A stretch of 64,000 bases of DNA, taken from positions 1,984,001-2,048,000 of the forward strand of contig NZ_CP021109.1 in assembly GCF_002119725.1 (NCBI RefSeq), given 5' to 3'. The notes beneath the pieces are model-generated. The model saw only the letters and a program-made list of their open reading frames with translations, was not told the DNA's origin and made no database searches. Origin of the DNA: Bordetella genomosp. 9 (GTDB lineage: Bacteria > Pseudomonadota > Gammaproteobacteria > Burkholderiales > Burkholderiaceae_B). This document shows positions 54,931-64,000 of the stretch, one piece after another. The stretch's first letter is position 1. Every line of letters begins with the position of its first letter. Position numbers and translations under genes: made by a program.

Positions 54931-55788
54931 ATGGCCGATGCGGATTACGCGCCGGATGCCGGTGAGCTTGCCCGGCTGCGCGAGCGCGCCAGATTCATCC
55001 GGCTGGAGACGATCCGGCTGATCGAGATCGCCAAGGTCGGGCATTACAGCTCCGTATTCTCCTGCGCGGAGATCTTTGCCTCCCTCTACTACGGCGTCAT
55101 GGCGCTGCGGCAAGGCGACCCACGGTGGGAAGAACGCGACCGCTTTCTCATGGGCAAGGGCCATGCGGCGGTGGGATTGTTCCCCGTGCTGGCGGACAAG
55201 GGGTTCATTTCCCGCGAATTGCTGGACGGCTATACCCGGCTGGGCAGTCCGCTGGGCGACCATCCCGATATGGCGAAAGTGCCTGGCATCGATTTCAGTT
55301 CGGGCTCGATCGGGCATGCTCTGTCCAATGGCGCCGGTATCGCCCTGGGCGGCCGGATGCGCGGCCGGTCCTATCATGTGTTCGTGATGCTCGGCGACGG
55401 CGAGATGCAGGAAGGGCAGGTGTGGGAAGCCGCGCTGTTCGCCGCGCACCACCGGCTGTCGCGCCTGATCGCCATCGTGGATCGCAACGGCTACCAGCTC
55501 GACGGCAAGGTCGACGAGGTGATGGGCGTGGAGCCCCTGCGCGATAAATGGTCCGCCTTCGGCTGGGACGTGCATGAGGTGGACGGCCACGATCTCTCGG
55601 CCCTGACCGCACTGCTGCGGCGCCTGAAGGCCGATACGGCGCGGGCGCGGCCGGCCTGCGTGATCGCGCGCACGGTGAAGGGGAAGGGCGTCGGCTTCAT
55701 GGAAACCGAGCCGGGCTGGCACCTGGGCTATCTGGCGCCCGCGGATGCGCGGGCCGCCATCGACGAAATCATGGCGCGGGAGATCTGA
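54931..55788 (+). CDS. Transketolase, N-terminal subunit
   Basis: This 285-aa protein holds the TPP pyrophosphate-binding half of a split transketolase. MGKGHAA carries the catalytic His78, GDGEMQEGQVWEA (155-167) starts the TPP motif and VDRNGYQ (Asn186) ends it. It needs the next gene's product for activity. AAGGAGGAGAG gives a strong ribosome site. The adjacent GntR site suggests repression without inducer. It moves two-carbon units between ketose- and aldose-type substrates, so the pathway seems to involve a sugar-like intermediate. Confidence 0.92.
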   Translation: MADADYAPDAGELARLRERARFIRLETIRLIEIAKVGHYSSVFSCAEIFASLYYGVMALRQGDPRWEERDRFLMGKGHAAVGLFPVLADKGFISRELLDGYTRLGSPLGDHPDMAKVPGIDFSSGSIGHALSNGAGIALGGRMRGRSYHVFVMLGDGEMQEGQVWEAALFAAHHRLSRLIAIVDRNGYQLDGKVDEVMGVEPLRDKWSAFGWDVHEVDGHDLSALTALLRRLKADTARARPACVIARTVKGKGVGFMETEPGWHLGYLAPADARAAIDEIMAREI

Positions 55789-55790
55789 CC

Positions 55791-56852
55791 ATGGCAGGCA
55801 TGACGCAAACCCAGCGCGCCGCGCAAACGCCGCAAACCGCCACGCCGTCCGCCGCCGGCGCGGCCCTTCGCTCGCCCGATTCATGGCAGTACCGGGCGCT
55901 CAACGCCGTGACGCCCGGCCTATCCTGGCTGGCCGATGCGCTGATCGAGCTGACGCGCGCCGGCCACCCGGTAGTCGCGGGTTCGGCCGATCTGCAGCAT
56001 TCCAACGGACTGGCGCGCTACGCAGCGGCGTATCCCGACCGATACATCCAGTTCGGCATCTCCGAACAGAACATGGTTTCGGTGGCCGCCGGCCTGGCGA
56101 CGACGGGCCATATGCCCTTTGTCGCGACGTTTGCATCGTTCCTGGCGCTGCTGTGCTGCGAGCAAATCCGCATGGACGTCGCGTACACGCGCCTGCCGGT
56201 GCGTTTGATCGGCCACCACACGGGCATCAGCCTGGGCTTCTATGGCACCTCGCATCACGCCACGGAAGATATCTCCACCATGCGCGCCATCGCGGGGCTT
56301 ACCGTGGTGTCGCCCGCCGACGGGCCGCAGCTGGCGGCGGCGATCAAGGCGTCAGCCGATTGGCCCGAGCCCATTTACTTTCGCATCGGCAGGGGACGGG
56401 AGCCCGACGTGTACGAGAAGGGAGGGCCTTTCCAATTCGGCAAGGCCGTCGTCCATGCCACGGGCAGCGACGTCACGCTGGTGGCGTGCGGCATCGCGGT
56501 GCGGGCGGCGCTGGACGCCGCCGCCGCGCTGCGCCAGGAGGGGTATTCGATCGGCGTCATCGACATGCCGACCATCAAGCCGCTGGATCGCGATGCCATC
56601 GTCCTGGCCAGCCGGCAGGCCCCGCTCATCATCACCATCGAGGAACACAATGTGATGGGCGGGCTCGGTTCCGCGGTGGCCGAAGTGCTGGCCGAGTCAG
56701 GCGCGGGTGCGCGTCTGGCCCGGCATGGCATAAACGATGAATTCAGCCTGATCGCGCCGCCCGCGTCGCTGTATGCGCACTACCGGCTGGATGCGGACGG
56801 CGTCAGGCAGGTAGTGCTCGAACAAATCGCCAAGCACGGAGGCAAGCCATGA
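55791..56852 (+). CDS. Transketolase, C-terminal subunit
   Basis: This 353-aa protein holds the pyrimidine-binding and C-terminal domains of transketolase. FGISEQNMVSVAAGLA carries the glutamate that activates TPP. An extension of about 40 residues rich in Thr, Gln and Ala precedes the domain. It starts 2 bp after the N-terminal subunit gene and overlaps the AroE-like gene by 4 bp. Confidence 0.92.
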   Translation: MAGMTQTQRAAQTPQTATPSAAGAALRSPDSWQYRALNAVTPGLSWLADALIELTRAGHPVVAGSADLQHSNGLARYAAAYPDRYIQFGISEQNMVSVAAGLATTGHMPFVATFASFLALLCCEQIRMDVAYTRLPVRLIGHHTGISLGFYGTSHHATEDISTMRAIAGLTVVSPADGPQLAAAIKASADWPEPIYFRIGRGREPDVYEKGGPFQFGKAVVHATGSDVTLVACGIAVRAALDAAAALRQEGYSIGVIDMPTIKPLDRDAIVLASRQAPLIITIEEHNVMGGLGSAVAEVLAESGAGARLARHGINDEFSLIAPPASLYAHYRLDADGVRQVVLEQIAKHGGKP

Positions 56853-57661
56853 CGCCCATCAGCGGCAAGACCCGGGTCTTCGGCATCCTGGCCGATCCCA
56901 TCCATCACGTTCAGGCGCCCGCGCGCCTGAACGCGTACTTCGCCGACGCCGGATACGACGGCGTGATGATCCCCATGCACGTACGGCCGGACAGTCTGCC
57001 GGCCGTCGTGGCGGGTCTGCGCGGCATGGAAAACCTGGGCGGCGTCGTCGTGACGGTACCGCACAAGACGGCCATTCTGGCCCTGTGCGATGAGGCGTCG
57101 GAAGTGACTCGCCAGATCGGCGCAGCGAACGTAGTGCGGCGGGATCCGGATGGGCGGCTGGTTGCCACCATGCTTGACGGAGAAGGCTTCGTGCGCGGCT
57201 TGCTGGGCGAGGGCAGGCAGGTCCAGGGCAGGCAGGCCTATCTGGCGGGCGCGGGCGGCGCCGCGAATGCGATCGCATTCGCCCTGGTGCAGGCCGGCGT
57301 GGCGCGGCTGACCATCGCCAACCGCACCGCGGCAAAGGCCGAGGATCTGCGGCGGCGCGTCCTGGCCCTGCATCCGCACGCCGACGTCCGTATCGGCAAT
57401 GCCGATCCCAGCGGCCACGATCTGGTCATCAACGGCACGTCGCTGGGCTTGCGGCCGGGCGACGCGCTGCCCCTGGACGTATCGCGCCTGTCGCCGGCGC
57501 AACTGGTATGCGAAGTCATCATGCAGCCAAAGGAAACGGCGCTGCTGCTTGCCGCGCGCGAACGCGGCTGCGCTGTTCACTATGGGGCGCCGATGCTGGC
57601 CTCGCAACTGGCGCTGATGGCCGAATTCCTGGGCGTGCCGTCGGCGTCCCCTGCCGCATAA
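56849..57661 (+). CDS. AroE-like dehydrogenase, not a typical shikimate dehydrogenase
   Basis: This 270-aa protein has the shikimate-dehydrogenase fold. VTVPHK keeps the catalytic lysine (Lys73), GAGGAANAIA is the NAD(P) loop and MLDGEG keeps Asp110. The two serines that hold the shikimate carboxylate (HSxSP in true AroE) are absent: the site reads HHVQAP. The Asn of NTDG is replaced by Met. The substrate must therefore differ. Operon position with transketolase and a GMC enzyme suggests a catabolic role on a ring or sugar-like polyol. Confidence 0.85.
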   Translation: MTPISGKTRVFGILADPIHHVQAPARLNAYFADAGYDGVMIPMHVRPDSLPAVVAGLRGMENLGGVVVTVPHKTAILALCDEASEVTRQIGAANVVRRDPDGRLVATMLDGEGFVRGLLGEGRQVQGRQAYLAGAGGAANAIAFALVQAGVARLTIANRTAAKAEDLRRRVLALHPHADVRIGNADPSGHDLVINGTSLGLRPGDALPLDVSRLSPAQLVCEVIMQPKETALLLAARERGCAVHYGAPMLASQLALMAEFLGVPSASPAA

Positions 57662-57678
57662 CCGCCGGCTCCCTGACG

Positions 57679-59277
57679 ATGGAAGACTACGACTTCATCA
57701 TCGCCGGCGGCGGTACGGCGGGATGCATCCTGGCCGATCGCCTGACCGCCAACGGGCGCTACCGGGTGCTGATGCTGGAAGCCGGCCGCGATGCGGCCAA
57801 TATGTGGGTGGCGATCCCCGCGGGCTTCAGCAAGCTTCTGGTGGACCCGGTCTACAACTGGCGCTTCCAGACCGAGCCCGAGGAGAACGTTTGCCAGCGC
57901 GCAATCGCGGTGCCGCGCGGCAAGGGTCTGGGAGGTTCGACGCTGATCAACGGCGGCATTTACGTGCGCGGACAACAGGCCGACTACGACGCCTGGGAGC
58001 GCGCCGGCGCTGAAGGATGGAGCTGGCGCGACGTGGCGCCGTATTTCCGCAGATTCGAAGACTATCCGCAGGGCGATGCGAGCCGCGGCAAGGGCGGGCC
58101 CATGCACCTCGTGCAGGTGCGCGAGCGCTTTCCCTTGTCCGAGGCCTTTCTGGCCGCGGCCCGGGAAGACGGCCAGCCCCTGAACCCGGACTACAACGGC
58201 GCGCGCCAGGAGGGCTTCGGCTACTACCAGGTGCTGCAGCATCGCGGACGCCGATGGAGCGTGGTGCAGGGCTATCTGGCAGCGGCAAGGCGCCGCCCCA
58301 ATCTGCACATCCTGCCGGAAGCCCATGTGACGCGGCTGGTGTTCGAGGGCCGGCGTTGCGTCGGGGTGCGTTATCGCAGGCAGGGGCAGGAATCGACGGC
58401 GCGGGCGCGCATCGAGACCTTGCTATGCATGGGCGCGGTGCAATCGCCGCAGATGCTGGAGCTGTCCGGTATCGGCGATCCGCGACGCCTGGGCGGGCTG
58501 GGCGTTGGCGTCGTGCATCCGCTGCCTGGGGTGGGCGAGAACTACCAGGAGCATTTCGCCACGCGCATGAACTGGCGCGTCAAGGGGACGGTAACGCTGA
58601 ACGAGATGTCGCGCGGATGGCGGCTGCTGCGGGAGCTGGGAAAGTACTACGCCGGCCGGCGAGGCATCCTGACCCTGGGAACGGGCTTGGTGCATGGCTT
58701 CGTCAGGACGTCGCCTGATCTGCCAGATGCCGACGTCCAGTATTTTTTCGTGCATGCCAGCTATGCCAACGCAGCCACGCGCATCCTGGATCGCCATCCG
58801 GGCATGACGATAGGCGTTACGCAGCTGCGGCCCCGTTCTGTCGGAAGCATCCATGCGCGCAGTCCGGATCCTTTCGATGCGCCATCGATCAGGCCCAATT
58901 TCCTGAGCGACGAGACCGACCGCCGCTGCCTGGTGGAAGGCATGCGTATCGCGCGCCGCATCGTTCATCGGCCCGCCATGCAGCGCTATGTGGAAGCGGA
59001 ACTGAGTCCCGGCGAGCAGGTGAATACCTTCGAGGAATGGCTGGACTTCGCCCGGCGCAATGGGCAGACGATCTATCACCCGGTGGGCACCTGCCGCATG
59101 GGCCAGGACCCGAAGGCAGTGACGGACCCGCGGTTGAGGGTGCATGGCCTGGCGGGGTTGCGGGTGGTGGATGCGTCGGTCATCCCCAGCATGGTGTCGG
59201 GCAACACGCAGGCCGCGGTGATGATGGTGGCGGAGAAAGGCGCGGATCTGATCCTGGCCGATGCGGCCGCGGCGTAG
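57679..59277 (+). CDS. GMC-family FAD oxidoreductase
   Basis: This 532-aa flavoenzyme oxidises an alcohol to a carbonyl. The FAD loop is IAGGGTAGCILADRL (8-22), the GMC signature is GKGLGGSTLINGGI, and the C-terminal active-site blocks are YHPVGTCRMG and SGNTQAAVMM. It has no signal peptide. It is like choline or alcohol dehydrogenases, which pass electrons to the quinone pool. It is the last gene of the transketolase operon, 17 bp after the AroE-like gene. Confidence 0.9.
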   Translation: MEDYDFIIAGGGTAGCILADRLTANGRYRVLMLEAGRDAANMWVAIPAGFSKLLVDPVYNWRFQTEPEENVCQRAIAVPRGKGLGGSTLINGGIYVRGQQADYDAWERAGAEGWSWRDVAPYFRRFEDYPQGDASRGKGGPMHLVQVRERFPLSEAFLAAAREDGQPLNPDYNGARQEGFGYYQVLQHRGRRWSVVQGYLAAARRRPNLHILPEAHVTRLVFEGRRCVGVRYRRQGQESTARARIETLLCMGAVQSPQMLELSGIGDPRRLGGLGVGVVHPLPGVGENYQEHFATRMNWRVKGTVTLNEMSRGWRLLRELGKYYAGRRGILTLGTGLVHGFVRTSPDLPDADVQYFFVHASYANAATRILDRHPGMTIGVTQLRPRSVGSIHARSPDPFDAPSIRPNFLSDETDRRCLVEGMRIARRIVHRPAMQRYVEAELSPGEQVNTFEEWLDFARRNGQTIYHPVGTCRMGQDPKAVTDPRLRVHGLAGLRVVDASVIPSMVSGNTQAAVMMVAEKGADLILADAAAA

Positions 59278-59313
59278 CGTTGTCGCGCAGGCTCCGCTAC
59301 GCCGGGGCAGGTC

Positions 59314-60126
59314 TTAGATGCTGCTGAGCGCGCTCGCGGTCAGCTCCCGCTCGTACGTGGCCACGTCCTCACGCGGCAAGTCGCCTTGGGTCATCGTGGC
59401 GCCCGGCGGTTGCACGCCGGTGTCCGTGCTCCCTGGGCCCGACGTGAGCACATCGGCCATGAAGGCCAGCGCGCCGACGATTCCCCCGTGCAGCATCGAC
59501 GCAAGGTCCAGCGCGCGACGCCACGATCGGGAGGCTGCCATGTCGTCGTCCCGGCTGGGCCGGGCCCGATCCGGGTTTGGCCGCGACGCATGCCAAATGG
59601 AAGACGTCACCCCGCCATGGCCCGATGCGCGCTTGCGGCGCGCGGGCGGCGGCATGGCCGCGTCCGTGGATTTCGCATTCACGGGGACCTTGCGGTCCGC
59701 GCAGGTGTGGCCATCGTGGCACGGGGCGAGCAGGATGGTGGTGCGCCGGTCGAACACCATGGCGTCGACAATGGATTCGGGCGTGTCGCCCGGCTTGCGT
59801 TCCGGACCCAGCGAGGGGTGCGTGCGCGTCATGTGGACCAGGCGCTCATAGGCGCGCGTGCCTTGCAGATCTTTTCCCGTGTAGGTGTCGCCGGCGTCGC
59901 TGGCGTTGGCGTTGGCGTTGGGAGCGGGCCTCATGGCGTAGTAGCAATTGGGCGGCGCGGGCGGCCTGGCCGGGTCCTTTACCGCCTCGAAGGCCGCTGC
60001 GCCGACGGCGACCGCGGTACGCGGATCCATGCCTGGAATATCGCCGTTTTGGCCCCGTGCCAGGGGGATCGCCGTATTGTGCGAATCGCAAACCGGCGAT
60101 GCGTGCGTGCGGGACAATGCAACCAT
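59314..60126 (-). CDS. Hypothetical protein, unrecognised family
   Basis: This is a 270-aa protein of no family I recognise. The ATG at 60126 is used because GGAGG lies 5 bp before it. Features seen: six cysteines and histidines clustered around residues 136-142 (APCHDGHTC), a low-complexity ANANA run at about 70-75, a basic patch RRKR near 163-166, and one hydrophobic stretch at about 207-227 (ALDLASMLHGGIVGALAFMA). There is no signal peptide. It lies between unrelated operons. A membrane-attached or secreted protein is possible, but nothing proves it. Confidence 0.65.
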   Translation of the reverse strand: MVALSRTHASPVCDSHNTAIPLARGQNGDIPGMDPRTAVAVGAAAFEAVKDPARPPAPPNCYYAMRPAPNANANASDAGDTYTGKDLQGTRAYERLVHMTRTHPSLGPERKPGDTPESIVDAMVFDRRTTILLAPCHDGHTCADRKVPVNAKSTDAAMPPPARRKRASGHGGVTSSIWHASRPNPDRARPSRDDDMAASRSWRRALDLASMLHGGIVGALAFMADVLTSGPGSTDTGVQPPGATMTQGDLPREDVATYERELTASALSSI

Positions 60127-60230
60127 CAGTGCCTCCATCGTGGGCGGTAGGGACCGGCTGAGTGCAGCGCCGTATACGAAAGTTCCGGGCGGTTACGATA
60201 GTCGCACCGCCGTGAACCAAAGGTCTGGAA

Positions 60231-60923
60231 GTGCTCATCGTCGAGGACGTGCATAAATCTTTCGCGACCGCGCAGGGCCCGTTGCCGGTTCTGCGCGGCG
60301 TGCGCTTGCGGCTGGAGGCGGGCCGCAGCCTGGCGCTGATGGGCGAATCGGGCAGCGGCAAAAGCACCTTGCTGCATATCATTGCGGGACTGGAAAAACC
60401 GGACAGCGGGCAGGTGCTTGCCGATGGCCGTGCCGTGCACGCCCGCGGCGAGGCGGGGCTGGCGCAGTGGCGGCGTACAGGCATCGGCCTGATCTTTCAG
60501 CAGTACAACCTGATCGGCAGCCTCGATGTATCGGCCAACCTGGCGTTCCACGCGCGGCTGGCGGGCCGCCACGACCCCGCGTGGGTCGCGCATATCACGG
60601 ACCGCCTGGGCCTCGGGTCCTTGCTCGCCCGCTATCCGGAACAGTTGTCGGGCGGTCAGCAACAGCGCGTGGCGATCGGCCGCGCGCTGGCGGGCCGGCC
60701 CGCACTGGTGCTGGCCGACGAACCGACAGGCAGTCTGGACGAAGCAAGCGGCGACGCGGTGCTGGACCTGCTGCTGGAATTGGTGCGCGAGGCAGGCAGC
60801 GCATTGCTGATGGTCACGCATAGCGGCCGCCTGGCAGGCCGGCTCGACCGCCGCCTGACGCTGCATCTGGGGCGCATCCAGGCGGGGGTGCAGGACGGCG
60901 CCGTATCCAGGCGGCAGGCATGA
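60231..60923 (+). CDS. ABC ATPase, LolD/MacB type (AttE-like)
   Basis: This 230-aa ATPase starts at a GTG with AAAGG 8 bp upstream. Walker A is GESGSGKST, the signature is [15 protein letters not shown], Walker B is [12 protein letters not shown] and the H-loop is VTHS. This class powers mechanotransmission by FtsX-type permeases. Its stop overlaps the ATG of the permease gene by 3 bases (ATGA). Confidence 0.9.
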   Translation: MLIVEDVHKSFATAQGPLPVLRGVRLRLEAGRSLALMGESGSGKSTLLHIIAGLEKPDSGQVLADGRAVHARGEAGLAQWRRTGIGLIFQQYNLIGSLDVSANLAFHARLAGRHDPAWVAHITDRLGLGSLLARYPEQLSGGQQQRVAIGRALAGRPALVLADEPTGSLDEASGDAVLDLLLELVREAGSALLMVTHSGRLAGRLDRRLTLHLGRIQAGVQDGAVSRRQA

Positions 60924-63448
60924 TGCGCAGCGTCCTGATAGCCATCCTTGCGCTGGCCAGTCATTGGCGGCGCCATCGTCTGCAGTGCGTCAGCATCCTC
61001 AGCGGGTTGTGGCTCGCGACCGCGTTGTGGAGCGGCGTGCAGGCGCTGAATGCCCAGGCGCGCGCCGATTACGCGCGTGCCAGCGCGGTGCTCGCGGGCG
61101 CCGATGCGGCGCAGTGGCTGCCGAGCACCGGAGAGTGGCTGGAGCAGGACGTCTATGTCGCGCTGCGCCGCGCCGGGTGGCAGGTCTCGCCGGTGGTGGA
61201 GGGGCGGCTGCGGTTCCCAGGGGATCCCCCGGTCGCCTTGCGGGTGCTGGGCATCGAACCGCTGAGCCTGCCGCCGGACAGCGTTGTGGCGGGGCGGCGG
61301 GCAGCCGCCTTCGACCTTGGGGCATTCATCGGCGAGCCGGGGCAGGCTTGGGCGGGTCCCGACACGCTGGCGCGGCTGGGGCTCATGGACGGCGACACGC
61401 CGGTCACCGTGGACGGCGACCGCCTGCCCCCGCTGCGCCTGCAACCGCAGCTGGCGCCGGGCGTCATCGTGATGGATATCGGCCACGCACAGCGGCTGCT
61501 GCACGCCGCCGGCAAGATCTCCCGCCTGCTGTTGGCTCAGGCCAGCGCGCGCACCCCCGACGGGACGGCGACGCCGGGCGGACACGATGGCGAGCCTGGC
61601 GCGGTCGAGCCGCCTGCGCAATGGGCCGGCCGATTGAAGGCCGCGCCGCCCGCAGACCGGGCGGACCTGGACCGGCTGACGCGCAGCTTTCACTTGAACC
61701 TGACCGCGATGGGACTTTTGGCTTTCATCGTGGGCCTGTTCATCGTCCACGCTTCCATCGGGCTGGCGCTGGAACAGCGCCGCCCGCTGCTGCGGACCTT
61801 GCGGGCGTGCGGCGTGAGCCTGCGCGTGCTGGTCGCCGCGCTGGGCGCCGAGTTGACCGCTTTTGCGCTGGCGGGCGGACTGGCCGGCGTGGCGACGGGG
61901 TATCTGCTGGCCGGCGCCCTGCTTGGAAATGTGGCGGCAAGCCTGCGCGGCCTGTATGGCGCCGAAGTCGCGAGCCATCTTGCCTTGCCGCCGTCCTGGT
62001 GGCTGGCCGGCATCGCGATGACGCTGGCGGGCATGCTGGCGGCTGGCGGCGCCAGTCTGTGGCGCGCCGCGCGCCTGCCCTTGCTGGCGCTGGCGCGCCC
62101 TCAGGCGTGGCGCGGCGCGCAGGCCGCGGCGCTGCGGCGTCGCGTCTGGGCCGCCGGCGCGCTGGCGATCGTCGCGGCCGCTTGCGGCGTAGCGGGCAAC
62201 AGCCTGGCCAGCGCCTTCACGATGCAGGCGGCCATCCTCCTCGCGGCGGCGCTGCTGCTGCCCGCGCTGCTCGACGGCGCGTTGGCGTGGGCGGCCCGCC
62301 ATGCCGGCGGCCCGCTGGCCGCGTGGTTCGTTGCCGACAGCCGGCAGCAGCTGCCCGCGTTGAGCCTGGCGCTGATGGCGCTGTTGCTGGCGCTGGCCGC
62401 CAGCGTCGGCGTCGGCAGCATGACCGAAGGGTTCCGCGCTACCTTCCTGGGATGGCTGGACCAGCGTCTGTCGGCGGACCTGTACGCGACCCCGCACGAC
62501 AGCGCGCAAGGGGAGACGGCCGCCGCATGGCTGCGCGAACGCCGCGACGTGCATGCCGTATTGCCCCAGTGGCGCGCCGACACGCGTATCCAGGGATGGC
62601 CGCTGGAACTGCAGGGCGTCGAGAACCACGCGGAAACGCGTCGCCAGTGGCCATTGCTGTCGCACACGGGCGAGGCATGGGCGCGCGTCGCGCAGGGTGA
62701 AGGCGTGATGATCAGCGAACAGCTGGCGCGGCGTCTCGGCCTTGGGCTGGGCGCCCGGCTCGCGCTGCCGGCAGAAAACGGCGGGACGCGCGCCTACGCG
62801 ATCGTGGGACTCTACGCGGACTACGGCAACCCCAAGGGCCATGTGCTGATGGACGCCGCCGCGTTGCGCCGCGATTGGCCGTCGGCATCCCTGCGCAGCC
62901 TGCACGTCTACGCCGTCGCGGGCCAGGCGGCGCACGTACGGGCCGCATTGGCGCGGCGCTTCGAAACCGCCGGCATGCAGATCGTGGACCAGGCCGGGAT
63001 CAAACAATGGTCGCGTCAGGTTTTCGAGCGGACGTTCGCCGCCACGGGCGCCTTGAACGGGTTGACGCTGGGCGTGGCGGGGGTGGCGGTGTTCATCGGG
63101 TTGCTGACCCTGAGCCACAGCCGGCTGGCGCAGCTTGCTCCTCTGTGGGCCTTGGGCGTGCAGCGCTCCAGACTGGCCTGGCTGGCGCTGGGCCAGGTGT
63201 CGATGCTGTCCGCGATGACGGTGTTGTGCGCGATTCCGCTGGGCATCCTGCTGGCGTGGTGCCTGGTCGCCGTGGTGAATGTACAGGCCTTCGGGTGGCG
63301 GCTGCCGCTGCACGTCTTCCCCATGCAGCTGGTGCGGCTGGCGGCGCTGGGCCTGATGACGAGTTTGCTGGCCGCGGCCTGGCCGGTGTGGCAGTTGCGG
63401 CGGCGCCAGCCGGCGGAGCTGCTGCGGCAGTTCGCGGGCGAGGCTTAG
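60920..63448 (+). CDS. FtsX-type ABC permease, double domain
   Basis: This 842-aa inner-membrane protein has one N-terminal anchor, a large periplasmic region (about 35-245), two clusters of four or so membrane segments (about 255-480 and 690-835) and a second periplasmic region between them. The layout matches the two-FtsX-domain permeases of AttFG/YbbP type. With the ATPase it should move or release a lipoprotein or lipid-like substrate across the envelope; the cargo is not known. Confidence 0.88.
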   Translation: MMRSVLIAILALASHWRRHRLQCVSILSGLWLATALWSGVQALNAQARADYARASAVLAGADAAQWLPSTGEWLEQDVYVALRRAGWQVSPVVEGRLRFPGDPPVALRVLGIEPLSLPPDSVVAGRRAAAFDLGAFIGEPGQAWAGPDTLARLGLMDGDTPVTVDGDRLPPLRLQPQLAPGVIVMDIGHAQRLLHAAGKISRLLLAQASARTPDGTATPGGHDGEPGAVEPPAQWAGRLKAAPPADRADLDRLTRSFHLNLTAMGLLAFIVGLFIVHASIGLALEQRRPLLRTLRACGVSLRVLVAALGAELTAFALAGGLAGVATGYLLAGALLGNVAASLRGLYGAEVASHLALPPSWWLAGIAMTLAGMLAAGGASLWRAARLPLLALARPQAWRGAQAAALRRRVWAAGALAIVAAACGVAGNSLASAFTMQAAILLAAALLLPALLDGALAWAARHAGGPLAAWFVADSRQQLPALSLALMALLLALAASVGVGSMTEGFRATFLGWLDQRLSADLYATPHDSAQGETAAAWLRERRDVHAVLPQWRADTRIQGWPLELQGVENHAETRRQWPLLSHTGEAWARVAQGEGVMISEQLARRLGLGLGARLALPAENGGTRAYAIVGLYADYGNPKGHVLMDAAALRRDWPSASLRSLHVYAVAGQAAHVRAALARRFETAGMQIVDQAGIKQWSRQVFERTFAATGALNGLTLGVAGVAVFIGLLTLSHSRLAQLAPLWALGVQRSRLAWLALGQVSMLSAMTVLCAIPLGILLAWCLVAVVNVQAFGWRLPLHVFPMQLVRLAALGLMTSLLAAAWPVWQLRRRQPAELLRQFAGEA

Positions 63449-63500
63449 GTCTATGGACGTGCATGGGACGCCGAATGGAATCGCGCAACCGGGAGCGGAC

Positions 63501-64000
63501 GTGTTGAGGCGATATGGAGCACGGCTGGCTGGCCGGGTGGCGCTGGCGGCGGCCGTGCTGCTGACGGGCGGCTGCGAGCGGGCCGACCCGCCGCCGGGCG
63601 CCAGCTACGCGGGGCTGGGCAGCGAGGCGGGCGGCTATCTGCAGGTCGAACGCGGGCGGGCCTTGCAGTTTCCGGCCGACCATGGCGCCCATGACGGCTA
63701 CCGCATCGAGTGGTGGTACGTCACGGCCGCTCTGGAGGACGAACAGGGGCAGCCCTGGGGCGCGCAGTGGACTTTGTTCCGGTCCGCCTTGCGGCCTGGC
63801 AGGGATGGCGCCGGTTGGGAAAGCCCCAATGTGTGGATGGCCCATGCGGCGCTGACCGACGCGCGCCGGCACGATTTCGCGGAGAAATTCGCGCGCGGCG
63901 GCGTGGGGCAGGCCGGCGTGCGGGCAACGCCCTTCGAGGCCTGGATCGACGACTGGTCGCTGCAGTCCGCCGGCGCGGCCCCGGACGATGCGGGCGAAAG
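63501..64000 (+). CDS. Lipocalin-like lipoprotein (CrtC/AttH family), partial
   Basis: The gene continues past the window end. The frame from the GTG at 63501 (GGGAGC 7 bp upstream) encodes a short basic N-terminus, a hydrophobic core and LLTGGC, a likely lipobox with Cys25. An in-frame ATG at 63453 would make the signal too long. The mature part contains [15 protein letters not shown], the hallmark of the lipocalin-like CrtC/AttH family. It follows the ATPase and FtsX-type permease genes, the usual AttEFGH-type order, so it is probably the lipoprotein partner of that transporter. Confidence 0.8.
   Translation, partial: MLRRYGARLAGRVALAAAVLLTGGCERADPPPGASYAGLGSEAGGYLQVERGRALQFPADHGAHDGYRIEWWYVTAALEDEQGQPWGAQWTLFRSALRPGRDGAGWESPNVWMAHAALTDARRHDFAEKFARGGVGQAGVRATPFEAWIDDWSLQSAGAAPDDAGE

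Noticed and set aside
60656..63313. An 885-codon open frame antisense to the FtsX-type permease gene
   Set aside because: It is rich in Gln, Arg and His and is the typical shadow of a GC-rich gene; the permease on the plus strand has clear domains and coupling.

Overview
The window is GC-rich, densely coded DNA from a member of the Burkholderiales, most likely the Alcaligenaceae (Bordetella/Achromobacter-like). I infer this from protein content: a Bug-type (TctC) receptor, paired YbfB/YjiJ-type MFS exporters, many LysR/TetR regulator-transporter pairs, and Liv-type and polyol-type ABC importers. No rRNA, tRNA, CRISPR array, insertion sequence or phage gene was seen. The species call is inference; no search was run.

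Region 1 (0-32 kb) is a mosaic of small modules, most of them a regulator divergent from its target. They are MFS; LysR/NAD(P)-binding protein; MFS/TetR/AhpD-like; HxlR/MFS; a Tat-lipoprotein molybdoenzyme with a membrane cytochrome b and a periplasmic protein beside a decayed TetR; TetR/O-methyltransferase; TetR/glycosyltransferase; a DJ-1/PfpI protein; a SulP transporter; a peptide deformylase-PLP lyase fusion; a coupled LysR-Lrp pair divergent from an MFS gene; Mn-type SOD, MsrA and MsrB; LysR/SDR; and two DHA2-type MFS exporters, a DUF4232 protein and a Bug receptor. Several divergent gaps hold clear palindromes that look like the operators of the adjacent regulators.

Region 2 (32-38 kb) is one ABC importer operon: two ATPases, two permeases, a DUF2160 membrane protein and a 576-aa binding protein. 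It matches the layout of the rhizobial GlpSTPQUV family, but no glycerol-phosphate gene is nearby.

Region 3 (38-59 kb) is a catabolic island for an unidentified substrate. It holds an enolase-superfamily dehydratase; an SDR-E1(alpha-beta fused)-E2-SDR operon; a Liv-type importer with a fused LivM-LivG and an SDR; an SDR / lambda-crystallin-type dehydrogenase / BKACE operon; a glycerol-dehydrogenase-like enzyme; a GntR (FCD) regulator; and a split transketolase / AroE-like / GMC oxidoreductase operon. An identical 13-bp AT-rich site occurs in the livK/SDR divergent promoter region and just upstream of the transketolase. This suggests that the GntR protein joins these operons into one regulon.

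Region 4 (59-64 kb) holds an unrecognised 270-aa protein and an AttEFGH-like set: ATPase, FtsX-type permease and a lipocalin-like (CrtC/AttH) lipoprotein that runs off the window.
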